A stretch of DNA of 64,000 nt from Mycobacterium bourgelatii (GCF_010723575.1 NZ_BLKZ01000001.1:5084001-5148000), one strand, 5' to 3'. Positions 43,109-53,721 are shown, counted from the stretch's first letter. Notes: generated by a model not told the origin, from the sequence alone. Numbers and translations: made by a program.

Positions 43109-45526
43109 TTAGGTGTTGGTGGTGACCTTGGCGTCGAAGGATTCGACGGCCAGGCCCACGCCGCCCTGCCAGGGTTCGAAGCCGGCTTGGATGCTGGTCA
43201 GATACCAGCTCTGGTTGACCGGCAAGCTGGCGATGCTGTCGGTGTGGTCGACGAAATCCATCACATCGAAGGTCCACACCTCGATCGGCTCGGTCGCCAC
43301 ATACGACGTCACCGTGTTCTGACCATTGCTGCCCATCCACAACGTGAAGTTCCTGCCCGCCACCGTCACATTCCCCGTCGGCGACCCCACCGGCTGAATC
43401 GGACCCTGATGGTTGAACCAGATCATGATCTCGTGATCGTTGACCCCGGTAGTGGTGTAGCTCGAATCCAGCCAGATGTCGTAGGAGGCGTTCCACACCC
43501 CCGTCGGCACGTAGTTGTAATCGATACTGGTCATCGCCGTATCGATCAGACTCAACTGAATCGGCAGATTCGTCCCCGTCGACGACGTGCCGTAATGCAC
43601 CCCCTCGAAAATCGACGGATACCCCAACGGCGCACCATTGGTCGACGCCGACCCATTCATCTGCGTGATCGTGAACCCACCCGTGGGATCCACCGCAATC
43701 GTCTGCCCCGACGGGTTGTTCCACGCATTGTTCTGCACCACATACCCACCGTTGACCGTCGTCGTCCCATACTGCGTGGAAATCACCGTCGCCCCCGGCG
43801 GCGGCGTGACGGGCGGGGTCGTCGGCGGCGTCGTGGGCGGCGTGGTCGGAGGGGTAACCGTGACCGGTTCGCCGTTGATCAACAGGTTCGTCGGTGCCAC
43901 GTAGGCGCCGACCTGAGCCACCTGGTAGCCGAGGGTGATCGAATCGCCCGGCGCGATCATCGCGTTGTAGCTGGCCGGGTTCAAGGTGTAATGCGAACCC
44001 GTCTGAACCAGCTGCGTATTCCACGAGTTGCCGATGGACGCGTTGCCGGTCAGGTCGAATTGCAGCTGCCAGTTGGTGATCGGCGTCGCGCCTGAGTTGG
44101 TGATCGTGTAGTTCGCGATGTAACCGCCATCCCACTGCGACGGCGTGGAATAGGTAGCAGTCAGACCGTCCCCGGTGGTCGGCGGAACGGTCGGGGGTTC
44201 CGTCGGCGGGTTGGTCGGCGGGTTAGTCGGCGGGTTAGTCGGCGGGTTGGTCGGAGGCTCGGTGGGCGGGTTCGTCGGCGGATTGGTCGGTGGGTTAGTC
44301 GGCGGATTCGTCGGAGGCTCGCTACTTGGCACCGGTTGGCCATTGATCAGCACCTCGGTCGGGGGCAAGTATGCGCCCGACTGCGCGGCCTGGAACCCGA
44401 CGGTGATCGACTCACCCGGCGCAATGGTGCTGTTGTAGCTCTGCGGAGTCAGCGTGTAGTGGCCACCCGCCTGGGTGACCTGTGCGCTCCACGCGTTGGT
44501 GATCGATGCATTCTGCGGCAGGTCAAATTCCAACTGCCAGTTCGACATCGGCGTGGTGCCGGTGTTTGTGATCGTGTAGTTCGCGATGTAGCCGCCCTCC
44601 CACTGCGACGGCGTCGTGTATGTGGCGGTGAGGCCATCGCCGGTGGCCGGCGGAACGGCTGGCGGGGTGGTCGGTGGGGTGGTTGGTGGCTCGGTCGGCG
44701 GGTTGGTCGGTGGGTTGGTCGGCGGATTAGTGGGCGGATTCGTCGGGGGTTCCGCGGCGGCGTGATTTCCGCTGACGAGGACATCGGTCGGCGCCGAATA
44801 TTCGCCCGTTTGCGCGGCCTGGAAACCGATGGTGATCGACTCACCGGGCGAAATCGTGCTGTTGTAACTCTGTGGAGTCAGGGTGTACTGCGAACCAGAC
44901 TGGGTGAGTTGCGTGCTCCACGCATTAGTGATCGATGCATTTTCGGGCAGATTGAATTGCAGCTGCCAATTAGTAAGAGGGGTTGCACCGGTGTTTGTAA
45001 TGGTGTAATTGGCCACGTAACCGCTCTGCCATTGCGATTTCACCGTGTAGGCCGCTTCGACGCCGGTGTTGGTGGCGCTGCCGAGCGACGTCGTCGCCCC
45101 ACTCACCGACAGGGCATTAAGGCCGCCACTCTCCGCAACGCCCATCAGGCCGGCTTGCGCCGTGGCCGCCCCGCCCTCGGTCACCGTCGCGCCTTCGCCA
45201 ATGGCGCCCCCCTGAGCACCAGTAACGCCGCCCAGCTGAGCGGCATTCGCCGCTTCGGCGCTGGCGAACGTATTCGCACCGCCGGTCAGGGCGTTGACGA
45301 ACTGAGAGTGGAACGCCGCCACCTGAGCGCTGAGGCTTTGGTATTCCAAGGCGTTGGTGTTGAACAACATGGTGATCGCGGTCGAAACCTCGTCGGCGGC
45401 CGCGGCCAACAGGCCCGTGGTAGCGGCGCTCGCGGCGCTGTTCGCCGCACCGATTGCCGACCCGATCCCGGCAATTTCCGCTGCCGCAGTCGCCAAGACC
45501 GCCGGCGGAACGATCACGAATGACAT
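43109..45526 (-). CDS. PE domain - 3x CBM2 - GH12 cellulase fusion
   Basis: Modular 805-residue protein. Residues 1-98 are a PE domain. Three family-2 cellulose-binding modules follow at about 158-253, 299-397 and 456-552, each with SQW, NWQL and AYxxxW-type aromatic positions (Tyr replaces Trp at the third, PQSYNSTI). They are joined by NPPT/EPPT linkers (259-295, 402-451, 558-577). A GH12 endoglucanase occupies 580-805, with VVQNNAWN, nucleophile Glu699 in DHEIMIWF and acid/base Glu784 in GFEPWQGG, so it should be active. The PE part implies ESX-5 export; the canonical Tyr of the export motif is Phe here (FASAE). Likely target is cellulose or a similar beta-glucan. Syntenic with the split celA2a/celA2b of M. 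tuberculosis. Confidence 0.93.
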   Translation of the reverse strand: MSFVIVPPAVLATAAAEIAGIGSAIGAANSAASAATTGLLAAAADEVSTAITMLFNTNALEYQSLSAQVAAFHSQFVNALTGGANTFASAEAANAAQLGGVTGAQGGAIGEGATVTEGGAATAQAGLMGVAESGGLNALSVSGATTSLGSATNTGVEAAYTVKSQWQSGYVANYTITNTGATPLTNWQLQFNLPENASITNAWSTQLTQSGSQYTLTPQSYNSTISPGESITIGFQAAQTGEYSAPTDVLVSGNHAAAEPPTNPPTNPPTNPPTNPPTEPPTTPPTTPPAVPPATGDGLTATYTTPSQWEGGYIANYTITNTGTTPMSNWQLEFDLPQNASITNAWSAQVTQAGGHYTLTPQSYNSTIAPGESITVGFQAAQSGAYLPPTEVLINGQPVPSSEPPTNPPTNPPTNPPTNPPTEPPTNPPTNPPTNPPTNPPTEPPTVPPTTGDGLTATYSTPSQWDGGYIANYTITNSGATPITNWQLQFDLTGNASIGNSWNTQLVQTGSHYTLNPASYNAMIAPGDSITLGYQVAQVGAYVAPTNLLINGEPVTVTPPTTPPTTPPTTPPVTPPPGATVISTQYGTTTVNGGYVVQNNAWNNPSGQTIAVDPTGGFTITQMNGSASTNGAPLGYPSIFEGVHYGTSSTGTNLPIQLSLIDTAMTSIDYNYVPTGVWNASYDIWLDSSYTTTGVNDHEIMIWFNHQGPIQPVGSPTGNVTVAGRNFTLWMGSNGQNTVTSYVATEPIEVWTFDVMDFVDHTDSIASLPVNQSWYLTSIQAGFEPWQGGVGLAVESFDAKVTTNT

Positions 45527-45602
45527 GCGCTAACCTTTCGATTCGCTATATAACCGTTTTATCTCGATTGCCTAACAAACACATCACAGCTGCTATATCG
45601 AG

Positions 45603-45619
45603 TGTGAATAACTTTCACA
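45603..45619. promoter_or_regulatory. Inverted repeat upstream of PE-cellulase
   Basis: TGTGAA-TAACT-TTCACA is a perfect 6-bp inverted repeat 77-93 bp upstream of the leftward PE-cellulase start. It resembles a CRP site (TGTGA/TCACA) but with 7 instead of 6 bases between half-sites. The 266-bp intergenic region is AT-rich (TATATAA near 45547), as expected for a promoter. Regulator not proven. Confidence 0.35.
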
Positions 45620-45792
45620 TCACGGCTTGATCACGGGCGACGTTAGCACGGAATATTCGCAGGTCGTGTGCCCTGCCAAGAACTTCTTAATGTTTTTGGG
45701 CAATAGGCCCGCATTTGTTCAACACCTGAACATTGTTGCGGTTAGCGAAACCGATTAGTCCGGCCAGCGAATCACACCAACTACAGAGTCGG

Positions 45793-46587
45793 CTACTTGC
45801 CGTACCTACGGTGCCGGAGGCTGTAAGCGCGCAGCGCGCGCAGAAAGTCGACATGACGGAACGCGGGCCAATGAGCTTCGGTGAACCACATCTCGGAGTA
45901 GGCGCTCTGCCAGAGCAGAAACCCGGACAGTCGCTGCTCCCCCGACGTCCGGATCACCAGGTCCGGATCGGGTTGCCCTGACGTGTAAAGATTTTCCGAA
46001 ATTCCTTCGGCCGTTACCTTTTCGATGAGTTCCTCGGCCGTCGCGCCGTTGGCGAGCTCCTTGCTCAGCAGGGCCCGTACCGCATCGACGATTTCCCGGC
46101 GCCCGCCATAACCAACCGCGACGTTGACGTGGAAGGTTGCCGTGCTCGGCGTCGAATCCACCGCATCACGCAGCCGCTTTGCCGTTTCCTCGCCCAACAG
46201 TTCCAGATCGCCGACGGTGCGAACGCTCCAGCGGTTGGCGGGTGCACAGATCTCTTCGACGACATCGGTGATGATCTCGATGAGTGCGGCCAGTTCGTCG
46301 GGATCACGCTGCAGATTTTCGGTGGACAGCAGATAGATGGTGGTCATCTCGATGCCGGCGTCCTGGCACCATCGCAGCATTTCGGCGATCTTTAGGGCGC
46401 CCATGCGGTAGCCGTAGCTGACGTCGTCGTATCCCAAGCTGCGCGCCCAGCGCCGGTTTCCGTCGCAAAGGACCGCGATGTGGCGTGGCAGATCGGCCTT
46501 GGAGGCGGCCAACCCCTGCCGCAACCGAAGCTCATAGAGCCGATACAACGGCTCCTTGAGCCGCGGCGGGATGATCTCCACGGACAT
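45793..46587 (-). CDS. Short-chain Z-prenyl diphosphate synthase (Rv1086-like)
   Basis: cis-prenyltransferase making omega,E,Z-farnesyl diphosphate, the precursor that the decaprenyl diphosphate synthase extends for arabinogalactan and LAM synthesis. The 264-residue protein has the substrate motif LCDGNRRWAR, SYGYRMG and the C-terminal IRTSGEQRLSGFLLWQSAYSEMWF with the conserved Arg/Ser/Glu. ATG 46587 is preferred because a TAGGG lies a few bases upstream; GTG 46590 and GTG 46581 are alternatives. It is divergent from the hemolysin III gene. Confidence 0.93.
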   Translation of the reverse strand: MSVEIIPPRLKEPLYRLYELRLRQGLAASKADLPRHIAVLCDGNRRWARSLGYDDVSYGYRMGALKIAEMLRWCQDAGIEMTTIYLLSTENLQRDPDELAALIEIITDVVEEICAPANRWSVRTVGDLELLGEETAKRLRDAVDSTPSTATFHVNVAVGYGGRREIVDAVRALLSKELANGATAEELIEKVTAEGISENLYTSGQPDPDLVIRTSGEQRLSGFLLWQSAYSEMWFTEAHWPAFRHVDFLRALRAYSLRHRRYGK

Positions 46588-46738
46588 CACCCTACTGTGG
46601 CGAGTGCGGGTTTCCGGGGCCGATTCGAGGCAATATCACACCATGTCGAACAGCTGGGACACAGCTAGCCCCGCTACCCTGATGGGTATCTACCAACGGC
46701 TTGCTGATCAGCACCAACCACGAGGTAACAGGGGAGAT

Positions 46739-47479
46739 ATGACCAGCCAGACCGACACTCTCAACAAGCCAGAAACCGAGGACGGCTTCTCGCCACGTGA
46801 TGCTGCCCATACCGTCGTCGACGGCGTAGCCCGGGTCCTGGGCAAGCCGCGCGCCCGCGGCTGGATCCACGTCTACTCCGCAGTCATCGCGGTCGCCGCC
46901 GGCGCATCGCTGGTTGCGGTGTCGTGGGCCGTCCACTCCACCAAGGCCGGCTTGGCCACGCTGCTCTACACGTTTGCCACCATCTTCATGTTCACGGTCA
47001 GCGCCACCTACCACCGAGTCAACTGGAAATCAGAGACGTCTCGGAAATGGATGAAGCGCGCCGACCACTCGATGATCTTCGTGTTCATCGCCGGTAGCTA
47101 CACACCCTTCGCCTTGCTGGCCCTGCCGCCCGATTCCGCGAAATTGATGTTGTCGATCGTGTGGGGAGGCGCAGCGGCCGGCATCCTGCTGAAGATGCTC
47201 TGGCCCTCGGCGCCCCGCTGGGTGGGGGTGCCCCTCTACATCCTGCTGGGTTGGGTGGCCGTGTGGTACATCGGGACGATCCTGCACAACGCGGGAGTCG
47301 CCGCCCTGGTGCTGCTGCTGGTCGGCGGCGCGTTGTACAGCATCGGCGGCATCCTCTATGCGCTGAGGTGGCCGGACCCGTGGCCGTCGACCTTCGGCTA
47401 TCACGAGTTCTTCCACGCCTGCACCGCGGTGGCGGCTATCTGCCACTACATCGCGATGTGGTTCGTGGTCTTCTACTGA
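46739..47479 (+). CDS. Hemolysin III / PAQR-family membrane protein
   Basis: 246-residue seven-helix protein of the hemolysin III (YqfA/HlyIII, PAQR superfamily) type. Family markers are the ATYHRVNW segment after helix 2, the DHSMIFVFIAGSYTPFAL region and the terminal YHEFFHACTAVAAICHY with paired His. PAQR relatives bind zinc through such His residues and may be hydrolases; function in mycobacteria is not established. ATG 46739 follows AGGGGAGA; the longer frame from 46556 is spurious. It converges with the KSI-like gene (27-bp gap). Confidence 0.9.
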   Translation: MTSQTDTLNKPETEDGFSPRDAAHTVVDGVARVLGKPRARGWIHVYSAVIAVAAGASLVAVSWAVHSTKAGLATLLYTFATIFMFTVSATYHRVNWKSETSRKWMKRADHSMIFVFIAGSYTPFALLALPPDSAKLMLSIVWGGAAAGILLKMLWPSAPRWVGVPLYILLGWVAVWYIGTILHNAGVAALVLLLVGGALYSIGGILYALRWPDPWPSTFGYHEFFHACTAVAAICHYIAMWFVVFY

Positions 47480-47506
47480 CGCACGACCGCCGAATTCAAC
47501 GCTTGG

Positions 47507-47887
47507 CTACAGCCGCTTGACGTCGGCGGCTGACCAATACGCCTTCATCGCCGTGACCTTGCCCTGCGAGTTGAACACCATCGTCTCGATGGGCTCGATC
47601 TGCATCTTGTTGTCGCCGGCGGCCACGATCAACCGGAAGTGAAACGCGGCTTCGTTGCCCGAAACCCGTAGCGTCACGAGTTCGGTCTCCCGCTCCATCC
47701 CGATGATCGCCGAATAGAACCCGGCGATGGCGGACTTGCCGATGTGCACCTCGCCACCGACCGGGTCCTCGAGCGTGGCGTCGTCAGCATAGAAGGCGAC
47801 CAGATCGTCGACGCTGCCGTTGGCCACCGCTGCCAGGTAGCGGTGCACCGTGTCGGTGAGTTCATGAGTCCTGTCGGGACGTGGCAT
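47507..47887 (-). CDS. Ketosteroid isomerase-like (NTF2-fold) protein
   Basis: 126-residue protein closely resembling delta5-3-ketosteroid isomerase along its full length. Compared from memory with the Comamonas enzyme, Tyr17 matches Tyr14 (HRYLAAV) and Asp41 matches the catalytic base Asp38 (LEDPVGGE). The position of Asp99 is Glu101 (EPIETMVF). Retention of Tyr and Asp argues for real isomerase chemistry with a modified oxyanion hole; a general SnoaL-like binding role is the alternative. It is 35 bp downstream of the DUF255 gene start region on the same strand orientation. It could serve sterol catabolism. Confidence 0.8.
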   Translation of the reverse strand: MPRPDRTHELTDTVHRYLAAVANGSVDDLVAFYADDATLEDPVGGEVHIGKSAIAGFYSAIIGMERETELVTLRVSGNEAAFHFRLIVAAGDNKMQIEPIETMVFNSQGKVTAMKAYWSAADVKRL

Positions 47888-47922
47888 GGGACGGAGGTTA
47901 GTCGCGGGCGGATCGGCCAGGC

Positions 47923-49930
<2,008 letters not shown>

Positions 49931-49944
<14 letters not shown>

Positions 49945-50233
49945 CGGGTCCCGGTGATCGGGCGGGTCGGCCTTGCCCGGGGTATGGGTCGTTGTTGGGG
50001 GCGGGCCCGTCGACCGCGTCCGTGCCCTCGTCGGCGGCCTGATCGGGCTCCGGGTGCTGAGGGTCGAACGACTCGGGCACCTTCTTGAGTTGACGGTTCA
50101 TCGACCGCAGCAGAAACAGGGTGGCGATGACCAGCAGTACCACCACCAGCAAGCCGACTGGGCTGGCCTTGCCGAAGTCCGGCCCATTGTTGCGCGGGCC
50201 TTCAGCAATCACACTGAGCAGAAAGTGGTTCAC
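49931..50233 (-). CDS. Small single-pass membrane protein (Rv1083-like)
   Basis: 100-residue protein with one transmembrane helix (about 26-43, VGLLVVVLLVIATLFLLRS), a short basic segment RQLKKVP, and a Pro/Asp-rich hydrophilic tail. The GTG start at 50233 overlaps the mca stop by 4 nt (GTGA), and its own stop overlaps the DUF255 start by 14 bp, indicating coupled translation of mca, this gene and the DUF255 gene. No known function; possibly a membrane partner of one of its neighbours. Confidence 0.8.
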
Positions 50234-51099
50234 GGGTTCTCGATCCCGGCGAACAGGTCACTCTCGGGGAGTTTGATGGGCACGCGGGAGCGGGCCAGTT
50301 CGAACTCCTCGGTCGGCCACAGCTCTTCCTGCCACTCCAGCGGGGCGGCAAAGAACTCGGCATTCGGGTCGATCTGGGTGGCGTGCGCCCGCAAGGCGTC
50401 GTCGCGTTGGGGGAAGTAGGCCGCGCATTCGACCCGCGTCGTCACCCGGTTGGCGTAGGGGTCATGTTCGGGGAGCCAATGCGTGAGCCACTTGTCGAAC
50501 GGGCCTTTTTGGCCGCGTTTGATGAACTCGTTCTGCAGCACCTCCATGCGCTGCCGCAGGAAGCCGTGCACGTAGTACAGCTTCAACACTGTCCACGGCT
50601 CGCCGGCTTCGGGAAAGAGCCGATAGTCGCCGGATGCCTCGTACGCGGCCATGGAAACCTCGTGGCAGCGAATGTGGTCGGGATGCGGGTAGCCGCCGTT
50701 CTCGTCGTAGGTGATCAGCACGTGCGGCCGGAATTCCCGGACCACGCGCACCAGCGCCTCGGTGGACTCCTCGAGCGGCACCAGCGCGAAACAACCTTCG
50801 GGCAGTGGTGGCGGTGGGTCCCCCTTGGGCAGCCCGGAGTCGACAAAGCCCAGCCAGGTGTGCTCGACGCCGAGGATCTCGGCAGCCCTGGCCATCTCGT
50901 CGCGCCGGATTTCGTGGATGTGGCCGTGCACGTCGGGCAGGTCCATCGCCGGGTTCAGGATCTCGCCGCGCTCACCACCGGTCAGCGACACCACCATCAC
51001 GCGGTGCCCCTCGTCGGCATACCGGGCCAAGGTGGCCGCGCCCTTGCTGGACTCGTCGTCCGGGTGGGCGTGCACCGCCATCAACCGCAGTTCGCTCAC
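50230..51099 (-). CDS. mca: Mycothiol S-conjugate amidase
   Basis: Zinc amidase that cleaves mycothiol S-conjugates to a mercapturic acid and GlcN-Ins, part of mycothiol-dependent detoxification. The 289-residue LmbE-family protein carries the zinc motif HAHPDDES (His12, Asp15 among the ligands/catalytic residues) and YPHPDHIRCHEVS for the third ligand. GTG 51099 (SELRLMAVHAHPDDE) matches the known N-terminus and follows GAGGGGGCAA; the longer frame to 51342 is spurious. Divergent from the DUF4307 gene across 185 bp. Confidence 0.95.
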   Translation of the reverse strand: MSELRLMAVHAHPDDESSKGAATLARYADEGHRVMVVSLTGGERGEILNPAMDLPDVHGHIHEIRRDEMARAAEILGVEHTWLGFVDSGLPKGDPPPPLPEGCFALVPLEESTEALVRVVREFRPHVLITYDENGGYPHPDHIRCHEVSMAAYEASGDYRLFPEAGEPWTVLKLYYVHGFLRQRMEVLQNEFIKRGQKGPFDKWLTHWLPEHDPYANRVTTRVECAAYFPQRDDALRAHATQIDPNAEFFAAPLEWQEELWPTEEFELARSRVPIKLPESDLFAGIENP

Positions 51100-51157
51100 T
51101 TGCCCCCTCGTCCATCTGGGTCCGCTGCGTCGTCTGTCCAGTAGTGGGCCTGCTGCA

Positions 51158-51206
51158 TCACCCAACAGCGTCACCCAACAGCGACGCCCAACAGCGACCC
51201 TATAAT
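51158..51206 (+). promoter_or_regulatory. Three 13-bp tandem repeats next to a consensus -10 box
   Basis: Units TCACCCAACAGCG (51158-51170), TCACCCAACAGCG (51171-51183) and ACGCCCAACAGCG (51184-51196) run directly into ACCC-TATAAT. The TATAAT at 51201-51206 is a perfect -10 hexamer on the plus strand, 78 bp before the DUF4307 start; no consensus -35 is visible. The repeats lie where an activator or repressor would bind. The region also separates the divergent mca gene. Confidence 0.5.
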
Positions 51207-51284
51207 TCCAGTTCTCCATCGTTCCATTACGTCGACCGGGGTCCCAGACCCCCCACCCACCTAGCGACCAACTAGCGATCAGCC

Positions 51285-51719
51285 ATGAACTCCGATGCCC
51301 CGTCTCGTCCCGCGGCCCGTTACGGTCGGGCGCGGCTGTCACGCCGGTCGCGGCGTCACATCGCGATCGGCCTGGGGGTGTTGGTCGTGGTGGCTGGCCT
51401 CGTGATCGCCGTGATCGGCTACCAGCGCATCGCCACCAGCGACGTCAGCGGTTCGCTGGCCGGCTATCAAATCATCGATAGCGAAACGGCGTCGGTGACC
51501 ATCAGCGTGACCCGTAAGGACCCGTCGCGGCCGGTGGACTGCATCGTGCGGGTGCGGGCCAAAGACGGCAGCGAGACGGGCCGCCGCGAGGTGCTGGTTC
51601 CCCCCTCCGATCAGGCCACTGTGCAGGTCACGACGACGCTCAAATCCAGCAAGCCACCGGTGATGGCGGACGTATACGGTTGCGGCACAGAGGTACCCGG
51701 TTACCTGCGATCCTCCTGA
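51285..51719 (+). CDS. DUF4307 membrane protein (Rv1081c-like)
   Basis: 144-residue protein with a basic N-terminus (RYGRARLSRRSRRH), one transmembrane helix (about 25-46, IAIGLGVLVVVAGLVIAVIGY) and an extracytoplasmic DUF4307 domain with two Cys (VDCIVRV and VYGCGTE) that could pair. ATG 51285. It is divergent from mca, in the neighbourhood where it always sits in mycobacteria, and is followed by greA after 221 bp. Function unknown. Confidence 0.85.
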   Translation: MNSDAPSRPAARYGRARLSRRSRRHIAIGLGVLVVVAGLVIAVIGYQRIATSDVSGSLAGYQIIDSETASVTISVTRKDPSRPVDCIVRVRAKDGSETGRREVLVPPSDQATVQVTTTLKSSKPPVMADVYGCGTEVPGYLRSS

Positions 51720-51789
51720 CCGCGCAACGGTGCCGAACTGCGGATACGACAGTCATCTTGCGTTTGCGCGGTGGTAACATAAGTGAATG

Positions 51790-51810
51790 CACGGTCCTGC
51801 TGGGACCGTG
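51790..51810 (+). other. 8-bp perfect hairpin in the greA 5' region
   Basis: CACGGTCC-TGCTG-GGACCGTG forms a perfect stem with 5-nt loop. It lies just after an extended -10-like TGGTAACAT (51772-51780) and 130 bp upstream of greA, so it would fall in the first bases of the greA leader. It may stabilise the 5' end, attenuate transcription, or serve as an operator. Confidence 0.4.
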
Positions 51811-51940
51811 TATTGCTGCATTAATGGCCGTGAGAAGGACGGAGTGGGCAGCACCCGGGGTGAGGGGACCCGCTTGCGCCCAGGCGGAATCAGATACTTA
51901 CGCGACTACGCGGAAAACGACAAGCAAGGAGCGCCACGAG

Positions 51941-52435
51941 ATGACGGATACTCAGGTGACCTGGTTGACCCAGGAGTCACATGACCGACTCAAGGCCGAA
52001 CTCGACCAGTTGATCGCTAACCGTCCGGTCATCGCCGCCGAAATCAATGACCGCCGCGAGGAGGGCGACCTGCGGGAGAACGGCGGCTACCACGCCGCCC
52101 GGGAAGAGCAGGGTCAGCAGGAGGCGCGCATCCGTCAGCTGCAAGACCTGCTCAACAACGCGAAAGTCGGCGAAGCGCCGAAGCAGTCCGGGGTGGCACT
52201 GCCCGGTTCGGTGGTCAAGGTCTACTACAACGGCGACGAGTCGGACTCGGAGACCTTCCTCATCGCTACCCGGCAAGAGGGAGTCAACGACGGCAAGCTC
52301 GAGGTCTACTCGCCCAACTCGCCGTTGGGTGCGGCGTTGATCGACGCCAAGGTGGGCGAGACCCGCAGCTACGTCGTGCCTAGCGGCAAGACCATCGAGG
52401 TCACGCTGGTCAGCGCGGAGCCGTACCACTCCTAG
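51941..52435 (+). CDS. greA: Transcription elongation factor GreA
   Basis: Rescues backtracked RNA polymerase by stimulating transcript cleavage. The 164-residue protein has the N-terminal coiled coil (ESHDRLKAELDQLIANRPVIA) whose acidic tip reads REEGDLRENGGYHAARE (Asp and Glu in the DLxEN positions), then the C-terminal FKBP-like domain ending SYVVPSGKTIEVTLVSAEPY. ATG 51941 gives the family's length; it is about 10 nt after an AAGGAG site. Converges with metB, leaving 18 bp. Confidence 0.95.
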   Translation: MTDTQVTWLTQESHDRLKAELDQLIANRPVIAAEINDRREEGDLRENGGYHAAREEQGQQEARIRQLQDLLNNAKVGEAPKQSGVALPGSVVKVYYNGDESDSETFLIATRQEGVNDGKLEVYSPNSPLGAALIDAKVGETRSYVVPSGKTIEVTLVSAEPYHS

Positions 52436-52453
52436 GTCGGTACGGCGCAGCGG

Positions 52454-53611
52454 CTAGGCGAGCGCCTGTTCGAGGTCGGCGAGCAGATCGGCGATGTCCT
52501 CGATCCCGACCGAAAGGCGAACCAAATCGTCGGGAACCTCTAATTGCGAGCCGGCGGTCGACGCGTGCGTCATGGCGCTGGGATGCTCGATCAGCGACTC
52601 CACGCCGCCCAGTGATTCGGCGAGGATGAAGACCTTGGTGTTGGCGCACAGCCGCTCCGCGGCTTGCCGTCCGTCTTTCATCCGAACCGAGACCATCCCA
52701 CCGAAACGCCGCATCTGCCGAGCGGCGACCTCGTGGTTGGGGTGATCGGGGAGCCCCGGGTAGAGCACTGCGCTTACTGACGGATGTCCGGTGAGGAACT
52801 CGGCTACCGCTGCAGCGTTTTCGCTGTGCCGCTCCATGCGCACCACCAACGTCTTGAGCCCGCGCAGGGTCAGGTAGGCGTCGAAGGGACCGGGTACCCC
52901 TCCGGCGCCGTTCTGCAGGAACGCGAACGCCTGGTCCAGCTCTTCGTCGTTGGTCACCAGCGCACCGCCCACCACATCGGAGTGCCCACCGATGTACTTG
53001 GTGGTCGAGTGCAGCACCACGTCCGCACCGAGCGTCAACGGTTGCTGCAACGCGGGCGAGGCAAACGTGTTGTCCACCAGCACTTTTGCCCCGCTCTGCT
53101 GACCCAGGGCCGCGATGCCGGCAATGTCGGCGATCGACAGCAACGGGTTGGTCGGCGTCTCCACCCAAATCAGCCGGGTTCGCGACGTGATCGCCCCGCG
53201 CACCGCATCCAGATCGGCCAATGCCACCGGCGTGTACTCGACGCCCCAGTGGGTGAAAACCTTGTCGATCAACCGGAAGGTGCCGCCATAGGCGTCGTCC
53301 GGGATGACCAGGTGATCTCCGGGGCGCAGGATCGCCCGGAGCGCACAGTCGGTGGCCGCCATCCCGGAACTGAACGCCCTCCCGAATGCGCCTTCCTCGA
53401 CGGCGGCCAGCGACGCTTCCAGCGCCGCCCGCGTCGGGTTGCCGGTGCGCGCGTATTCGAATCCGCCGCGCAGGCCGCCGACACCGTCCTGGGCGAAGGT
53501 GCTGCTGGCGTAGATCGGAGTGTTGACGGCTCCGGTCGCCGGATCGGGTCGGTACCCGGCGTGGATGGCTTTAGTTCCAAGACCGTGCTGTGCCGTGCGC
53601 TCGTCACTCAT
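52454..53611 (-). CDS. metB: Cystathionine gamma-synthase
   Basis: PLP enzyme joining O-acylhomoserine and cysteine to cystathionine in methionine synthesis or reverse transsulfuration. The 385-residue protein has the Cys/Met-metabolism signature with the PLP lysine in HSTTKYIGGHSDVVGG, YARTGNPTRAALE and the C-terminal LAESLGGVESLIEHPSAMTH. ATG 53611 (MSDERTAQHGLGTKAIHAGY) gives family length. A perfect 12-bp hairpin lies just upstream of its start, probably ending the pra-like transcript. Converges with greA. Confidence 0.94.
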   Translation of the reverse strand: MSDERTAQHGLGTKAIHAGYRPDPATGAVNTPIYASSTFAQDGVGGLRGGFEYARTGNPTRAALEASLAAVEEGAFGRAFSSGMAATDCALRAILRPGDHLVIPDDAYGGTFRLIDKVFTHWGVEYTPVALADLDAVRGAITSRTRLIWVETPTNPLLSIADIAGIAALGQQSGAKVLVDNTFASPALQQPLTLGADVVLHSTTKYIGGHSDVVGGALVTNDEELDQAFAFLQNGAGGVPGPFDAYLTLRGLKTLVVRMERHSENAAAVAEFLTGHPSVSAVLYPGLPDHPNHEVAARQMRRFGGMVSVRMKDGRQAAERLCANTKVFILAESLGGVESLIEHPSAMTHASTAGSQLEVPDDLVRLSVGIEDIADLLADLEQALA

Positions 53612-53631
53612 CGGGATCAGCCTAATAGCGA

Positions 53632-53668
53632 ACGCCACCCCGGCCGCAATCAGCGACCGGGGTGGCGT
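53632..53668 (-). terminator. 12-bp perfect hairpin between pra-like gene and metB
   Basis: ACGCCACCCCGG (53632-53643) pairs perfectly with CCGGGGTGGCGT (53657-53668) across a 13-nt loop. It is 54 bp past the leftward stop of the pra-like gene and 21 bp before the metB start. No T tract. Likely a terminator, or a leader structure if metB is co-transcribed. Confidence 0.6.
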
Positions 53669-53721
53669 CAGGCTTGGGACAGCCCTAATCCTCAGCTACA
53701 CAGCACGTTTGCTGTTTGGCG

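Noticed and set aside
51100..51342. N-terminal extension of Mca
   Set aside because: It crosses the divergent promoter region, includes the 13-bp tandem repeats and encodes no conserved sequence; GTG 51099 with a good ribosome site fits the known protein.
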